IMG/VR virus record: IMGVR_UViG_3300025141_000103
Location: 1 to 58,453 of that record
Length of the DNA: 58,453 nucleotides
From: a virus
Direction: 5' to 3' (one strand)
The notes under the pieces were generated by a model. That model did not search any database. It had not been told where the DNA came from and worked only from the letters and a program-made list of their open reading frames with translations. Numbering within the stretch: the first letter of the stretch is position 1; every line of letters begins with the position of its first letter. This document shows, in pieces, positions 33,124-41,551 of this stretch. A program made the translations under genes and the position numbers.

Positions 33124-33881
33124 AGTTTACTTTCTACTTCAATCTCCTCTACAGGTGGAACATATTGTTCAGGGTCTGTAGGATATGGTTTTGATTCATA
33201 CTTTAAATTTTTCATATACTTCTTATTTTCTTTTTTATTTCCTATAAAATAAATGTAACGATGCTTTTCTGGTTCTTTTCTTCTCCAAAACGTATGTCCT
33301 ATACCTGCTTTCAGCTTCTCCACATTATGACTTCCCCAAGTAGCTGATACAGTTCTACTATGTATCCACTCATAAGGTTTAACTAAAGATACTGAATGGT
33401 TTGGCATTAGATTCAATCCTGCTCCTTGATACATCCAATTGGTAGCTTTGTAAATACCACCTAAATGTAATCTGTCTGGGTCTGCATAACTGATTAATAC
33501 CTTAACATCCTTATCGTATTTTTTCAACCACTTGAATGATTGTGAGATAGAGTAAGATTCAATATTCTTACCATACCCATCATGGATGAATAATCTTGTT
33601 AACTCCAGAATATTCTTTGTTTGCAAGATTTCTTCATCCTTGAAAATAGACTTCATAACCGATCTTCCTACAGGGTAGCCATAAGTCATACAACCAATAA
33701 GTTTTTCTTGATTCATATCCTTAAAAAAAGGATGTGCTTCTTCTGACTTATAGAATATACCTATGGCGTACCTACAAGAAGAAAATTTATGCGAATAGTG
33801 ATTGTCTACAATCATCCTCTTCGCAGTTTTCTTATCTATTTCCTGTAGATAAACTTTTGATTTATCTACATATTCTTCCAT
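33120..33881 (-). CDS. Mom-family protein (putative DNA adenine modification), copy 2
   Basis: 253 residues. NHYSHKFSS near residue 27, LIGCMTYGYPVGRSV, ILELTRLFIHDGYGKNIESYSISQSFKWL, and VLISYADPDRLHLGGIYKATNWMYQGAG follow the same order as copy 1 at 29019..29651, but with low identity and a longer C-terminal tail (YPTDPEQYVPPVEEIEVESKL). The conserved H-Y-S, E-L-x-R-L and G-x-I-Y-x-A-x-N/W blocks suggest the same GNAT-like fold and a comparable chemistry. It shares one base with the clamp gene. Two copies may act on different sequences or in sequence. Confidence 0.75.
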   Translation of the reverse strand: MEEYVDKSKVYLQEIDKKTAKRMIVDNHYSHKFSSCRYAIGIFYKSEEAHPFFKDMNQEKLIGCMTYGYPVGRSVMKSIFKDEEILQTKNILELTRLFIHDGYGKNIESYSISQSFKWLKKYDKDVKVLISYADPDRLHLGGIYKATNWMYQGAGLNLMPNHSVSLVKPYEWIHSRTVSATWGSHNVEKLKAGIGHTFWRRKEPEKHRYIYFIGNKKENKKYMKNLKYESKPYPTDPEQYVPPVEEIEVESKL

Positions 33882-34612
33882 TAGTCTACAGTAGTTTTAG
33901 CTACTAATACGTAACTTGAATCGAAATTATCTACCTTGAAACTAACCTTAGCCAACCCTTGACTTGAAACATAAAGAGTTGCTGATTCACAATCTTTATT
34001 TGCAGTTAGAACTTCTTTGAAAGTATCTGCATCAAAAAAGATAGCATCGTCAAGAGAAGATATTTTCTTAGCTTCTACAGGAATAGTTACCTTGTTTGAT
34101 TGTGTGCTTGAACTATAACCAATAACAACCTTTGCTTCTACACCGTCTGATAAGACTGCGAAAGTAGAAACATCACTCAAAGCACCTTTACCTGATATGA
34201 AAGAACTGATAAAATGTTTATCTATCTTTAGTTCTAATTCAAAATCAGGAACATTTGTCAAATCTGGTTTTTTAGAAACCACATCAAGACGGGCTAAGCC
34301 ATAGTTAACTTTGGTGTTGTTACTCTTTTGTTTGATTACCAATTGTGATACGACATCACCAACTTCATTAGCTTCAACAACCAACTCACCATCTACTACA
34401 TTCAATAACTTGATTAAGTCTTGTATCTCATACAATCCCATCTCATAATCACCGAAACCATTCTTAGCCAGAACGATATCACCAACACAACTTTTTGCTG
34501 AATTGATGAATGAACAACTAAGTGTATCTTTTGTTGAAACGACAGGTGCAGATTGTGTCTGACCACCTAAATAGAATCTGTTGACAAATCCCATCAGCGT
34601 TTGTTTATCCAT
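33881..34612 (-). CDS. 45: Sliding clamp (T4 gp45-like)
   Basis: 243 residues (T4 gp45 is 228). A two-domain beta-rich clamp monomer: LMGFVNRFYLGGQ, CVGDIVLAKNGFGDYEMGLYEIQDLIKLL, ELELKIDKHFISSFISGKGAL, DAIFFDADTFKEVLTANKDC, and a C-terminal strand SSYVLVAKT. Trimers of this protein tether the polymerase and drive late transcription in T4. Position just below the polymerase and SGNH genes fits the T4 order 43-45 with one insertion. AAAGGAGTTAC stands before the ATG. Confidence 0.92.
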   Translation of the reverse strand: MDKQTLMGFVNRFYLGGQTQSAPVVSTKDTLSCSFINSAKSCVGDIVLAKNGFGDYEMGLYEIQDLIKLLNVVDGELVVEANEVGDVVSQLVIKQKSNNTKVNYGLARLDVVSKKPDLTNVPDFELELKIDKHFISSFISGKGALSDVSTFAVLSDGVEAKVVIGYSSSTQSNKVTIPVEAKKISSLDDAIFFDADTFKEVLTANKDCESATLYVSSQGLAKVSFKVDNFDSSYVLVAKTTVD

Positions 34613-34663
34613 TTTGTAACTCCTTTATATACATATATATAAGTATCATGTTATTTCTCCAAA

Positions 34664-35338
34664 TTAAAGTAATTTTCCATTAAATACATCATTAAGATGT
34701 TCTGCATATTTCTCATAACCTTCAGAATAAGGATGGCTAGTATCATTAAGTTCTAAACCATTTTCTGTACACCATTCCATACAACCTTTAAATCCATCGT
34801 GGAAATAAAAATTATCCCAATCTATACATTTTTCTAAATAACTAACTTTTTCATACTTTTGATAAAATTCAGATAGTATATCTCTGTGGGTTAAGAACAA
34901 ATATTTTATGTTTTTTTGTTTTAAAAAATTTTGAACATTCAACATATTAAGTATTGTATGATAATATGCATTTTGATTACTGTACATATATTTTAGATAA
35001 TTTTCTCTAAATCCCTCACGACCAGTTTTTGACATTCCACTATGAAGCCATTCATCATTTTCAATCATATCATATCTATGCAATCCCGACCACATTACCA
35101 TAACAACAAAATCTTCATCATTATATTCATCAACTAATTCATAAACTTGATTAGCCATATAAAATGAACCAACACCATTTGCACCCTTATTCACAACTAT
35201 CCTATCAGTTAGTTTACCTAAGTAATGAGGCCAATTACCATATTGATGATTCACATCAACTCCATATATGATTCGAGAATCTTCACAATCATGACCTATG
35301 GTGTAACTACAACCAACCGCTAAAATATACTTATGCAT
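34664..35338 (-). CDS. SGNH/GDSL-like hydrolase, GCS variant, inside the replication operon
   Basis: 224 residues: YILAVGCSYTIGHD (Ser11), NKGANGVGSFYMANQV near residue 56, FVVMVMWSGLHRYDMI near 80, and TSHPYSEGYEKYAEHL at the C-terminus with His202. It belongs to the TFGCSFTD subgroup by its FYMANQV and W-S-G-[IL] blocks (compare GNFYIS-KI). Its ATG overlaps the polymerase stop (TAATG), and it separates gp43 from gp45, genes that are usually close in T4-like phages. No sugar gene lies directly beside it, so its activity may not be limited to glycans. Confidence 0.72.
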   Translation of the reverse strand: MHKYILAVGCSYTIGHDCEDSRIIYGVDVNHQYGNWPHYLGKLTDRIVVNKGANGVGSFYMANQVYELVDEYNDEDFVVMVMWSGLHRYDMIENDEWLHSGMSKTGREGFRENYLKYMYSNQNAYYHTILNMLNVQNFLKQKNIKYLFLTHRDILSEFYQKYEKVSYLEKCIDWDNFYFHDGFKGCMEWCTENGLELNDTSHPYSEGYEKYAEHLNDVFNGKLL

Positions 35339-37839
35339 TAGAAAAATTTATTGAAACCAAAATCATCATTTGGTTCTTCCCATTTTAATGCTTCATATAA
35401 CATCTTGATTTTTTTAGCTAATGCTTGTTTATAAATCTTATCTGTATTAATGTATTTTTTTATATAATCTAATACTTGTTTAGGGTCTTCATGCCCTTTG
35501 TAACAAATTGTTTCAAACTTGAGTGGATTATCTTTTAAGTAAGTCCACTTAATTTTCTCACCATTACCAACTGATGGGTATTTCTTATTCAATTTATTAA
35601 TCAACAAAAAGTTATTGTAATTGATTGCTGATTTGATATGAACTGGAGTTCCCTTTTTAGCTATGAGAATACCCTCACCCATTGATATAAATTTCTTAAC
35701 ATTCTTAGCTGAAGTTGGCATTGATATTGTATCATAGTTTTTTAACTTCATGGATTTTTTAAAGTTAAGAATAAACTCATTAATCTTTAACATTGGAACA
35801 CCTGCTAATATATCTTCTAATACCTTAGTTAAACACTCTTTAAATGCTGCAGGGAAACTTGAACGAACTATATCTAAACCTTTGACGTGAAGTTTATTTA
35901 CCTTAACACCATTATCATTGATAATCTTCATACCATATCGTTTCTTAGTAACAAATAAACCACTCTTAGCAATTAATTCCTGCTTAATCTCAAACCTATG
36001 TTCGTCTATATTACAAAACTTCTTAGCAAATAAATCATATGAGTTATTTAGATATTGTTGAACCTCTGATGCAATCTCTAATATTTTGTTAGTCATCAAA
36101 GTTTCATCTTTGATATCTATATGTGGATATTTCTTTTGAATGATAGGAATAGCAGAATAGAAAACTGAATCTGTATCAATATAGATACAATAATCTTCTT
36201 TATCTTCTACCACCGAATTGTAATAATGATTAGACATTCTCTTAGTATATTTAATCAACTCAACACCTGTAGTAGTAGTTGCTTCTGCATTATCCAAATC
36301 ATAAAAACGAAATATAGGTAATCCCAATACACCATACAATGAGTTTAGAACAACCTTTTGAATGTATTGTCGTCTATCAAAGTATGCATATTTTTCTTTA
36401 TCACCTTGTTCAGCAAACTTCTTAGCTAACTTTCTAAACTGAACTCTATCATCGAACCACTTTTCTAATAGTGTTGGTATAAGACCTTTTCTATCTTGTG
36501 TGTACAATACACCATTAGAAGATATAGATACATTGTGAGTTTCTAAAAAGTTCTTAAACTCACTTGTGGTTAGTTTAGCACTCTCCTTACCATTCTTATC
36601 TTTAATACTGTATGTTCTATCAACACCTTTGAGGAATGGTTCTACATCCCAACTATCTAATTTACCCAACTTAGTTTCAGGAGATATATTTAAACTCATA
36701 ATAATAGACGGATACATACTTGTAATATCTAAGTCATACACCCATTCGTGTTTACCTTTTTGTGGGTCTTGGACATATGCACCTGCAAATTTATCAGTTC
36801 CATCCATCAGTTGTCTGTTAGCTCTTATTTTATTTGGTGCTACGATACCAATCTTCTTCAGATACACAAGAATAGCACCCTCAAGAAATCTTGATGAGTA
36901 ATAAACATCTTCATAAGGAACGTGTCCTAAGTGACATATAGCTCTAGCAATACCAATAAAATCTAACTTCTCATCAAGTTTCTGTAAGATTACAACGTCA
37001 TTTATATTATATTCTACGAACTTATTTCTATCACCATCATATAAATCATTAAGTGTACCCTCATAAGCCACCTTATTTATACCAACTTCTAACTCACCGA
37101 TATCATCTAATCGATATGAAGACCTCTCACCAAATGTAAGTTTTCTATATAACTCAAGATAATCAAGTGAAGCCACACCTGCAATCTTATATGTTCCTTT
37201 ATATTTTTGATAGTCTACTATACCGATTGGTGATAGACACTTAGCAGCTTCTTTACCTAATAATCTTTGAGTACGATTATAAAGATAAGGAACGTCAAAT
37301 CTATCACTATTCCAACCACTAATGATTGTTGGTGATATCTCAAGATATTTTGTAAAAAATGCTGTTAGTAAGTCTCTTTCATCTTTAAACTTAATAACAG
37401 TTGTATTACCGAACTGATTTGTATTTACTTTATTTTCTACATCAAGAACATAACAATAATACTGTCGTGTTAAATCATCATAAAATGCGATAGATGTAAT
37501 TGTATTTTCGGCTTTATTTACATCAGGAAAACCCTGTGTAACTTCAACCTCAATATCAAAGAACATAACACGATGACCCTCAGATACTTCATCCGAATCT
37601 GTATAGTTATCAACCAAGTATCTAATCTCTGGAGCAACATCAGATTCAAAAGGTGTGTCGGTTTCATCTATTCTACTGATAGGTAATTTACGTAACTTAT
37701 CACCATATAATGATGTATGAGTTCCTTTACCATCTTTTACATAGGCGTATTGACTGAAAGGTACAACTGAGTACCCTTTTTTGTCATCCCAAATATGGAT
37801 TCTTCGTCTCTTAAACTGATAAAAGATGTTTTGATATAT
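35338..37839 (-). CDS. 43: Family B DNA polymerase (T4 gp43-like), apparent ATA start
   Basis: 833 residues if read from ATA at 37839. The frame opens directly after an in-frame TAA (37852..37854) and has no ATG, GTG or TTG until a TTG 74 codons later, yet those codons read as the usual polymerase N-terminus (YQNIFYQFKRRRIHIWDDKKGYSVV) and AAAGAGG stands seven bases before the ATA. Exonuclease motifs: FFDIEVEV (Asp95, Glu97), GWNSDRFDVPYL, YNINDVVILQ. Polymerase motifs: DLDITSMYPSI (A), KVVLNSLYG (B), YIDTDSVFY (C). T4 gp43 is 898 residues. The promoter at 37867..37896 gives a leader of only about 20 bases. Confidence 0.93.
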   Translation of the reverse strand: MYQNIFYQFKRRRIHIWDDKKGYSVVPFSQYAYVKDGKGTHTSLYGDKLRKLPISRIDETDTPFESDVAPEIRYLVDNYTDSDEVSEGHRVMFFDIEVEVTQGFPDVNKAENTITSIAFYDDLTRQYYCYVLDVENKVNTNQFGNTTVIKFKDERDLLTAFFTKYLEISPTIISGWNSDRFDVPYLYNRTQRLLGKEAAKCLSPIGIVDYQKYKGTYKIAGVASLDYLELYRKLTFGERSSYRLDDIGELEVGINKVAYEGTLNDLYDGDRNKFVEYNINDVVILQKLDEKLDFIGIARAICHLGHVPYEDVYYSSRFLEGAILVYLKKIGIVAPNKIRANRQLMDGTDKFAGAYVQDPQKGKHEWVYDLDITSMYPSIIMSLNISPETKLGKLDSWDVEPFLKGVDRTYSIKDKNGKESAKLTTSEFKNFLETHNVSISSNGVLYTQDRKGLIPTLLEKWFDDRVQFRKLAKKFAEQGDKEKYAYFDRRQYIQKVVLNSLYGVLGLPIFRFYDLDNAEATTTTGVELIKYTKRMSNHYYNSVVEDKEDYCIYIDTDSVFYSAIPIIQKKYPHIDIKDETLMTNKILEIASEVQQYLNNSYDLFAKKFCNIDEHRFEIKQELIAKSGLFVTKKRYGMKIINDNGVKVNKLHVKGLDIVRSSFPAAFKECLTKVLEDILAGVPMLKINEFILNFKKSMKLKNYDTISMPTSAKNVKKFISMGEGILIAKKGTPVHIKSAINYNNFLLINKLNKKYPSVGNGEKIKWTYLKDNPLKFETICYKGHEDPKQVLDYIKKYINTDKIYKQALAKKIKMLYEALKWEEPNDDFGFNKFF

Positions 37840-37866
37840 AGCTATACCTCTTTAATTTGATGTGTG

Positions 37867-37896
37867 AATATACGAATAAAATAGTATGTAAGTCAA
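37867..37896 (-). promoter_or_regulatory. Sigma70-like promoter, copy 4 of the set
   Basis: Minus strand TTGACT (37891..37896), 18-bp spacer ending TTCG, TATATT (37867..37872). Predicted start of transcription near 37860, just before the polymerase SD. It lies in the gap between the ribonucleotide reductase and the polymerase. Confidence 0.78.
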
Positions 37897-37899
37897 GCT

Positions 37900-39885
37900 T
37901 TATTTTATTTCTTCGCCTGGTATTTCACAAGTGTCGTTGTTACAGAATTTATCTATTTCTGCTTCTTCGTTTTTGATTACACCGAATGAAAGTTTACCAA
38001 GTTTTTTAACTTCTTTGTTGTATGTCTTTTCGTCAATTGCTTCATATGGCATCTGTTGATAAGCACCATAATCATGTCTTGGTAATAAAGAAATACCTTT
38101 CAAGTGATATTGAAAGTAGTTTAAAGCAGGTGCAATTTCATTAGCTTCTGTTTCAGGATTGAACGTTACAGTACAACTCACTTGGTTGTCAGCCCAATGT
38201 CTTTGCATAAATGCTGCTAGACTGAATTGTTCCCATATAGAAAGTTCTGATGCAGTTCTGATACCCTCACCAACATCTACTGGAACTTCAACAACCATTG
38301 TTGTATCTTCCGAACCAAATGCAGGTTCTAACTTATATCCTGCTTTTTGTAATGGTTCTAATAACTCTGAATGATTTGAAAGTCTTACTCTCCTGATGTA
38401 AAAACGACTTTCAGGATAATGTAAGCCTGGAGTAGCACCAGCCAATAATGAGACTGTACCACTTGGTTTAACTGAAGTAGTTTTGATGGAACGTGGTATT
38501 GCAAACCAATCTGAATACATCTTATCCCACTCTTCAATTGTATCGTATCCACCCTCTAACCAATCTCTAAATTCATTTAGTCCACGATTAGTTATGAATT
38601 GTGCGACACCACTTACACTACATCCGATTCTTCTGTTTCTTAACATCACTCTGTTTGTATCACTCCAATGAGTTCTACCAAGTGTCACCGATTTGGCATA
38701 CAGATAAGCATATTTAAGTGTCCTCTGATAATCCTCTAACGAATCATGATTACTTGGAAATGTCTCTACTAAACAACATAACTCATATGATTCAAGTGAT
38801 TGTTCAAGACAAGGATTACCACCAGCTACTCTATGGTCTTTATTGTCACCACCATTCTTCATTCTTGAGTAATGTCTCATATTATCCAACCAAGCAAAAC
38901 CTGGTTCACCATTATCTACAATACGTTTTGCTGCTTCTGTATAATCCATACCAAGTTCTGCAAAGATAGAGTTGTTAGATGTCCACCCATACATTTCTCT
39001 ATGTGGATTTACCTTATAATTTTTTAAGTCTAAATATTCTTCCGAATCGGGGTCACCAAAAACGATCTCAGCAGTTCTACGAACATTTCCCGCTACAACA
39101 CATTTACCTATAAGATTCATTATGTCTACGATCGTAGTTACTGTAATTGGTTCACCACTATTACGTTCTAATACTTCTCTGATACTATCGTGAACTTCTT
39201 TTAGTGGTTCAGGACCACTTGAAACACCACCAAAACCTTTGATTGGTTCTCCTGCTTGTCTTATCTTAGTGTAATCAAACTTGATAGCTGATGTTCCATG
39301 AAAGAAACTTTCTAATAATAGTCTAAGTGATTCTACCCAACCCTCTCTTGTATCAGGTATCTCAAATATTTCTTTGTTTCTACTCTTATTTATACCCTTT
39401 ACTACGATTTCACCAGCACCTTTAGTGTCAAAACCGACACCTACACCTAACATAGATGCATCCATTAGGAAACAGAATGGTTTTGAGTAGTCTTCTTTGA
39501 TTGTTGATGTTGATACGAATGCACAATTGTTAAGAGCTGCATATAACCCTTTTTCTTCGGTTATTGCTGTTCCCATAGCCCATAAACCACGACCAGGTGG
39601 TAGGAACTTCATATTAAATATTCTGTCGTACATTTCTTGTGCTGATTTTTGAGCTTGCCATGCATTCCAACCCAACTGATAGTTATCAATGTGATTTTTT
39701 TGCATCGAGTAAGTTCCTTCTACAACTCTTTGAACTGTTTCCCACCACCTCTCGTTTTTACCATCGTCTTTAATACGAGAATATGTTCTCATGTAAACTA
39801 ATTCTCCTAACCCATTAAAACCGAAAGGTGCTTTCTTTCTCTTATACTTACTGACGAAATTTTCCGATAACTTAAACTTTTCCAT
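37900..39885 (-). CDS. Adenosylcobalamin-dependent ribonucleotide reductase (class II, monomeric type)
   Basis: 661 residues. GFNGLGELVYMRTYSRI and FLPPGRGLWAMGT near residues 22-106 are signatures of the monomeric class II enzymes of the Lactobacillus type. NNCAFVS gives the first redox Cys (121), GGNPCLEQSLES the radical Cys359 with Asn357 and Glu361, YELCCLVE the partner Cys, KTTSVKPSGTVSLLAGATPG the phosphate loop, and the end has C-X4-C (Cys648, Cys653) for rereduction. It makes deoxynucleotides from nucleoside triphosphates using vitamin B12 and no oxygen or small subunit. The 120 bases upstream (39886..40005) are very AT-rich with AGGAGG and a possible TATATT; no strong promoter there. 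Confidence 0.93.
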   Translation of the reverse strand: MEKFKLSENFVSKYKRKKAPFGFNGLGELVYMRTYSRIKDDGKNERWWETVQRVVEGTYSMQKNHIDNYQLGWNAWQAQKSAQEMYDRIFNMKFLPPGRGLWAMGTAITEEKGLYAALNNCAFVSTSTIKEDYSKPFCFLMDASMLGVGVGFDTKGAGEIVVKGINKSRNKEIFEIPDTREGWVESLRLLLESFFHGTSAIKFDYTKIRQAGEPIKGFGGVSSGPEPLKEVHDSIREVLERNSGEPITVTTIVDIMNLIGKCVVAGNVRRTAEIVFGDPDSEEYLDLKNYKVNPHREMYGWTSNNSIFAELGMDYTEAAKRIVDNGEPGFAWLDNMRHYSRMKNGGDNKDHRVAGGNPCLEQSLESYELCCLVETFPSNHDSLEDYQRTLKYAYLYAKSVTLGRTHWSDTNRVMLRNRRIGCSVSGVAQFITNRGLNEFRDWLEGGYDTIEEWDKMYSDWFAIPRSIKTTSVKPSGTVSLLAGATPGLHYPESRFYIRRVRLSNHSELLEPLQKAGYKLEPAFGSEDTTMVVEVPVDVGEGIRTASELSIWEQFSLAAFMQRHWADNQVSCTVTFNPETEANEIAPALNYFQYHLKGISLLPRHDYGAYQQMPYEAIDEKTYNKEVKKLGKLSFGVIKNEEAEIDKFCNNDTCEIPGEEIK

Positions 39886-40005
39886 TTTCTTCTGGCTCCT
39901 CCTATTTCCTGTAAACTTTATACAATGATAACTATAATATATATCAGATTAAAAACAAACTATTTAATTTTTTTACTATTTTTAAATAATTTTTTCTTAT
40001 TAGTT

Positions 40006-41382
40006 TTATTCAAAGCCATCTACATCACTCTGTTTCATGTCGTTGTACTTACTTGCCAACAATTGTCTCTTAAATTCTTCACTATTATCCATTTTACCTT
40101 GTTGTTCTTTACCTGGCTGAGTTGTTGACTCATAAATCTCTATCTGACCAAGATTAGTATTCATACTCATTGGATAAGTTACACCATCAATACCAAATCT
40201 ATTCTTAATGATATGACATCTTGCAGTATGACTTAACTTATCTTCTGCTTTTCTACTGATACTCAATACGAAGTCAGCTATCATAATCTTACTGTATGCT
40301 TCTGCAATCTTTGTTGCTTCTATCACTTCTTCTTCTAATGCTGAACGATTTGCTTGTGATGCAGTCCATATTGGAACTTTAAACTCACCAGCTAATCCTC
40401 TTAACTCTTCATATACAGCACCCAACTGATGTCTTACCTCTCTCATACCACTATTATCTCTCAAGATATCAGCGTAATCAACAATAACCATATCAGGTTT
40501 TATATTTTTTAGTTCTAATTGTTTTAGATGTGCTGAAAGTGTATTAACAGTTGCTGCTCTTGTTGGGTAGTATTTAATAATCATCTTACCCTCAATAGAG
40601 TCAATGACTTTCTTCACTTCATCTTTTTGAAACTTAATGTTTTGTGTAGTTATACCACTAAAAACAGTATCATATCTTAACCCAACATAGGTTTCATTCA
40701 ATTCTAATGTGTAATGAACTACAGTAAATCCTCTTTTCAAAGCACCTGCAGCGATACTCTGAAGTAACCAAGTCTTACCAACACCTGCTGGCGCAACTAC
40801 AACACCTAATTCACCCTCACCTAAACCACCATCCATGATATCATTTGTAATATCCCACGGCGTTTTTATCGTAACTCTTGTAGACTTAGTTAATCTCTCT
40901 TCAATACCCACGTTATAATCGTGTCCAATATCTACAGCTGTTCCAGCTTTCATAGCACTATCTATAACTGTTTTTATACCATCATAATTTTGATTTTCTA
41001 ATAGAGTTACAGATTCCATAATAGCAGATTTGATAACTTGATTCTTACAAAACTCTAATGTTTTTTCTTGAACAAACTGTAAGTCTGTTGCTTCTCTATG
41101 TCTCCAAGCATCTTTTAGTGCTTCTACAACTGATATCTTCAGCACATCATTCTCAACATCATCTATTGCTATCTTGATAGCCTCTAATGTAGGTGTGGTT
41201 TTATACTTTATAAAATAGTTATGTATTTCTTGAACCAACCACTTATTTGAATCAGATTCAAAATACTCTGGCTCAAGAACTTCCATGATTGTTTGTAAAA
41301 ACATCGTATCAGTTAAGCAAGATGCTATAACTTTGGATTGGAATGAAGTTCCAAATTCTACTAAAGAAGTGTTACTCTCCAT
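40006..41382 (-). CDS. 41: Replicative DNA helicase (DnaB/T4 gp41-like)
   Basis: 458 residues. An N-terminal helical domain (residues 1-150), then the RecA-type motor: VVVAPAGVGKTWLLQSIAAGALKRG with Walker A Lys203, VVHYTLELNETYVGLRYD (H1a, with catalytic Glu), DMVIVDYADILRD (Walker B) and IWTASQANRSALEEEVIEATKIAEAYSK (H3/H4 and arginine-finger side). It unwinds DNA ahead of the fork as a hexamer. T4 gp41 is 475 residues. No primase gene is seen in this window, so a gp61 homolog must lie elsewhere. Confidence 0.93.
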   Translation of the reverse strand: MESNTSLVEFGTSFQSKVIASCLTDTMFLQTIMEVLEPEYFESDSNKWLVQEIHNYFIKYKTTPTLEAIKIAIDDVENDVLKISVVEALKDAWRHREATDLQFVQEKTLEFCKNQVIKSAIMESVTLLENQNYDGIKTVIDSAMKAGTAVDIGHDYNVGIEERLTKSTRVTIKTPWDITNDIMDGGLGEGELGVVVAPAGVGKTWLLQSIAAGALKRGFTVVHYTLELNETYVGLRYDTVFSGITTQNIKFQKDEVKKVIDSIEGKMIIKYYPTRAATVNTLSAHLKQLELKNIKPDMVIVDYADILRDNSGMREVRHQLGAVYEELRGLAGEFKVPIWTASQANRSALEEEVIEATKIAEAYSKIMIADFVLSISRKAEDKLSHTARCHIIKNRFGIDGVTYPMSMNTNLGQIEIYESTTQPGKEQQGKMDNSEEFKRQLLASKYNDMKQSDVDGFE

Positions 41383-41551
41383 ATATCTCTTTCGTGAGTC
41401 TTGTTTTTGATAAATTTAATTTCTTCTGTCTATACTTGTCTTTCATCTTCTTCAAAATGGTCTCTTTATTTCTGTAGTAATAATCCATTTGCCATTTTCT
41501 TTGAGCTTCTTTCTTTTCCTTTGCTGTAAAATATTTCTTTTTTCTACCCAT
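41372..41551 (-). CDS. Small basic protein, 59 aa
   Basis: Read from the ATG at 41551 (MGRKKKYFTAKEKKEAQRKW), overlapping the exonuclease stop by eight bases; an in-frame ATG at 41566 is possible. About 40% Lys/Arg, one long amphipathic helix (AKEKKEAQRKWQMDYYYRNKETILKKMKDKYRQKK). The pattern W-x3-YY-x-N-x-E-x-I-L is often seen in small phage DNA-binding helices. It sits between the exonuclease and the helicase and probably binds nucleic acid; function unknown. Confidence 0.6.
   Translation of the reverse strand: MGRKKKYFTAKEKKEAQRKWQMDYYYRNKETILKKMKDKYRQKKLNLSKTRLTKEIYGE

Noticed and set aside
34613-34663. Promoter in the TATATATATGTATATA palindrome before gp45
   Set aside because: The stretch is simple AT alternation without a -35; it may only be an unstructured leader.
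39886-40005. AT-rich gap before the ribonucleotide reductase with possible promoter and weak inverted repeats
   Set aside because: TATATT-like boxes are found but no matching -35 of the four-copy set and no stable hairpin; too weak to call.
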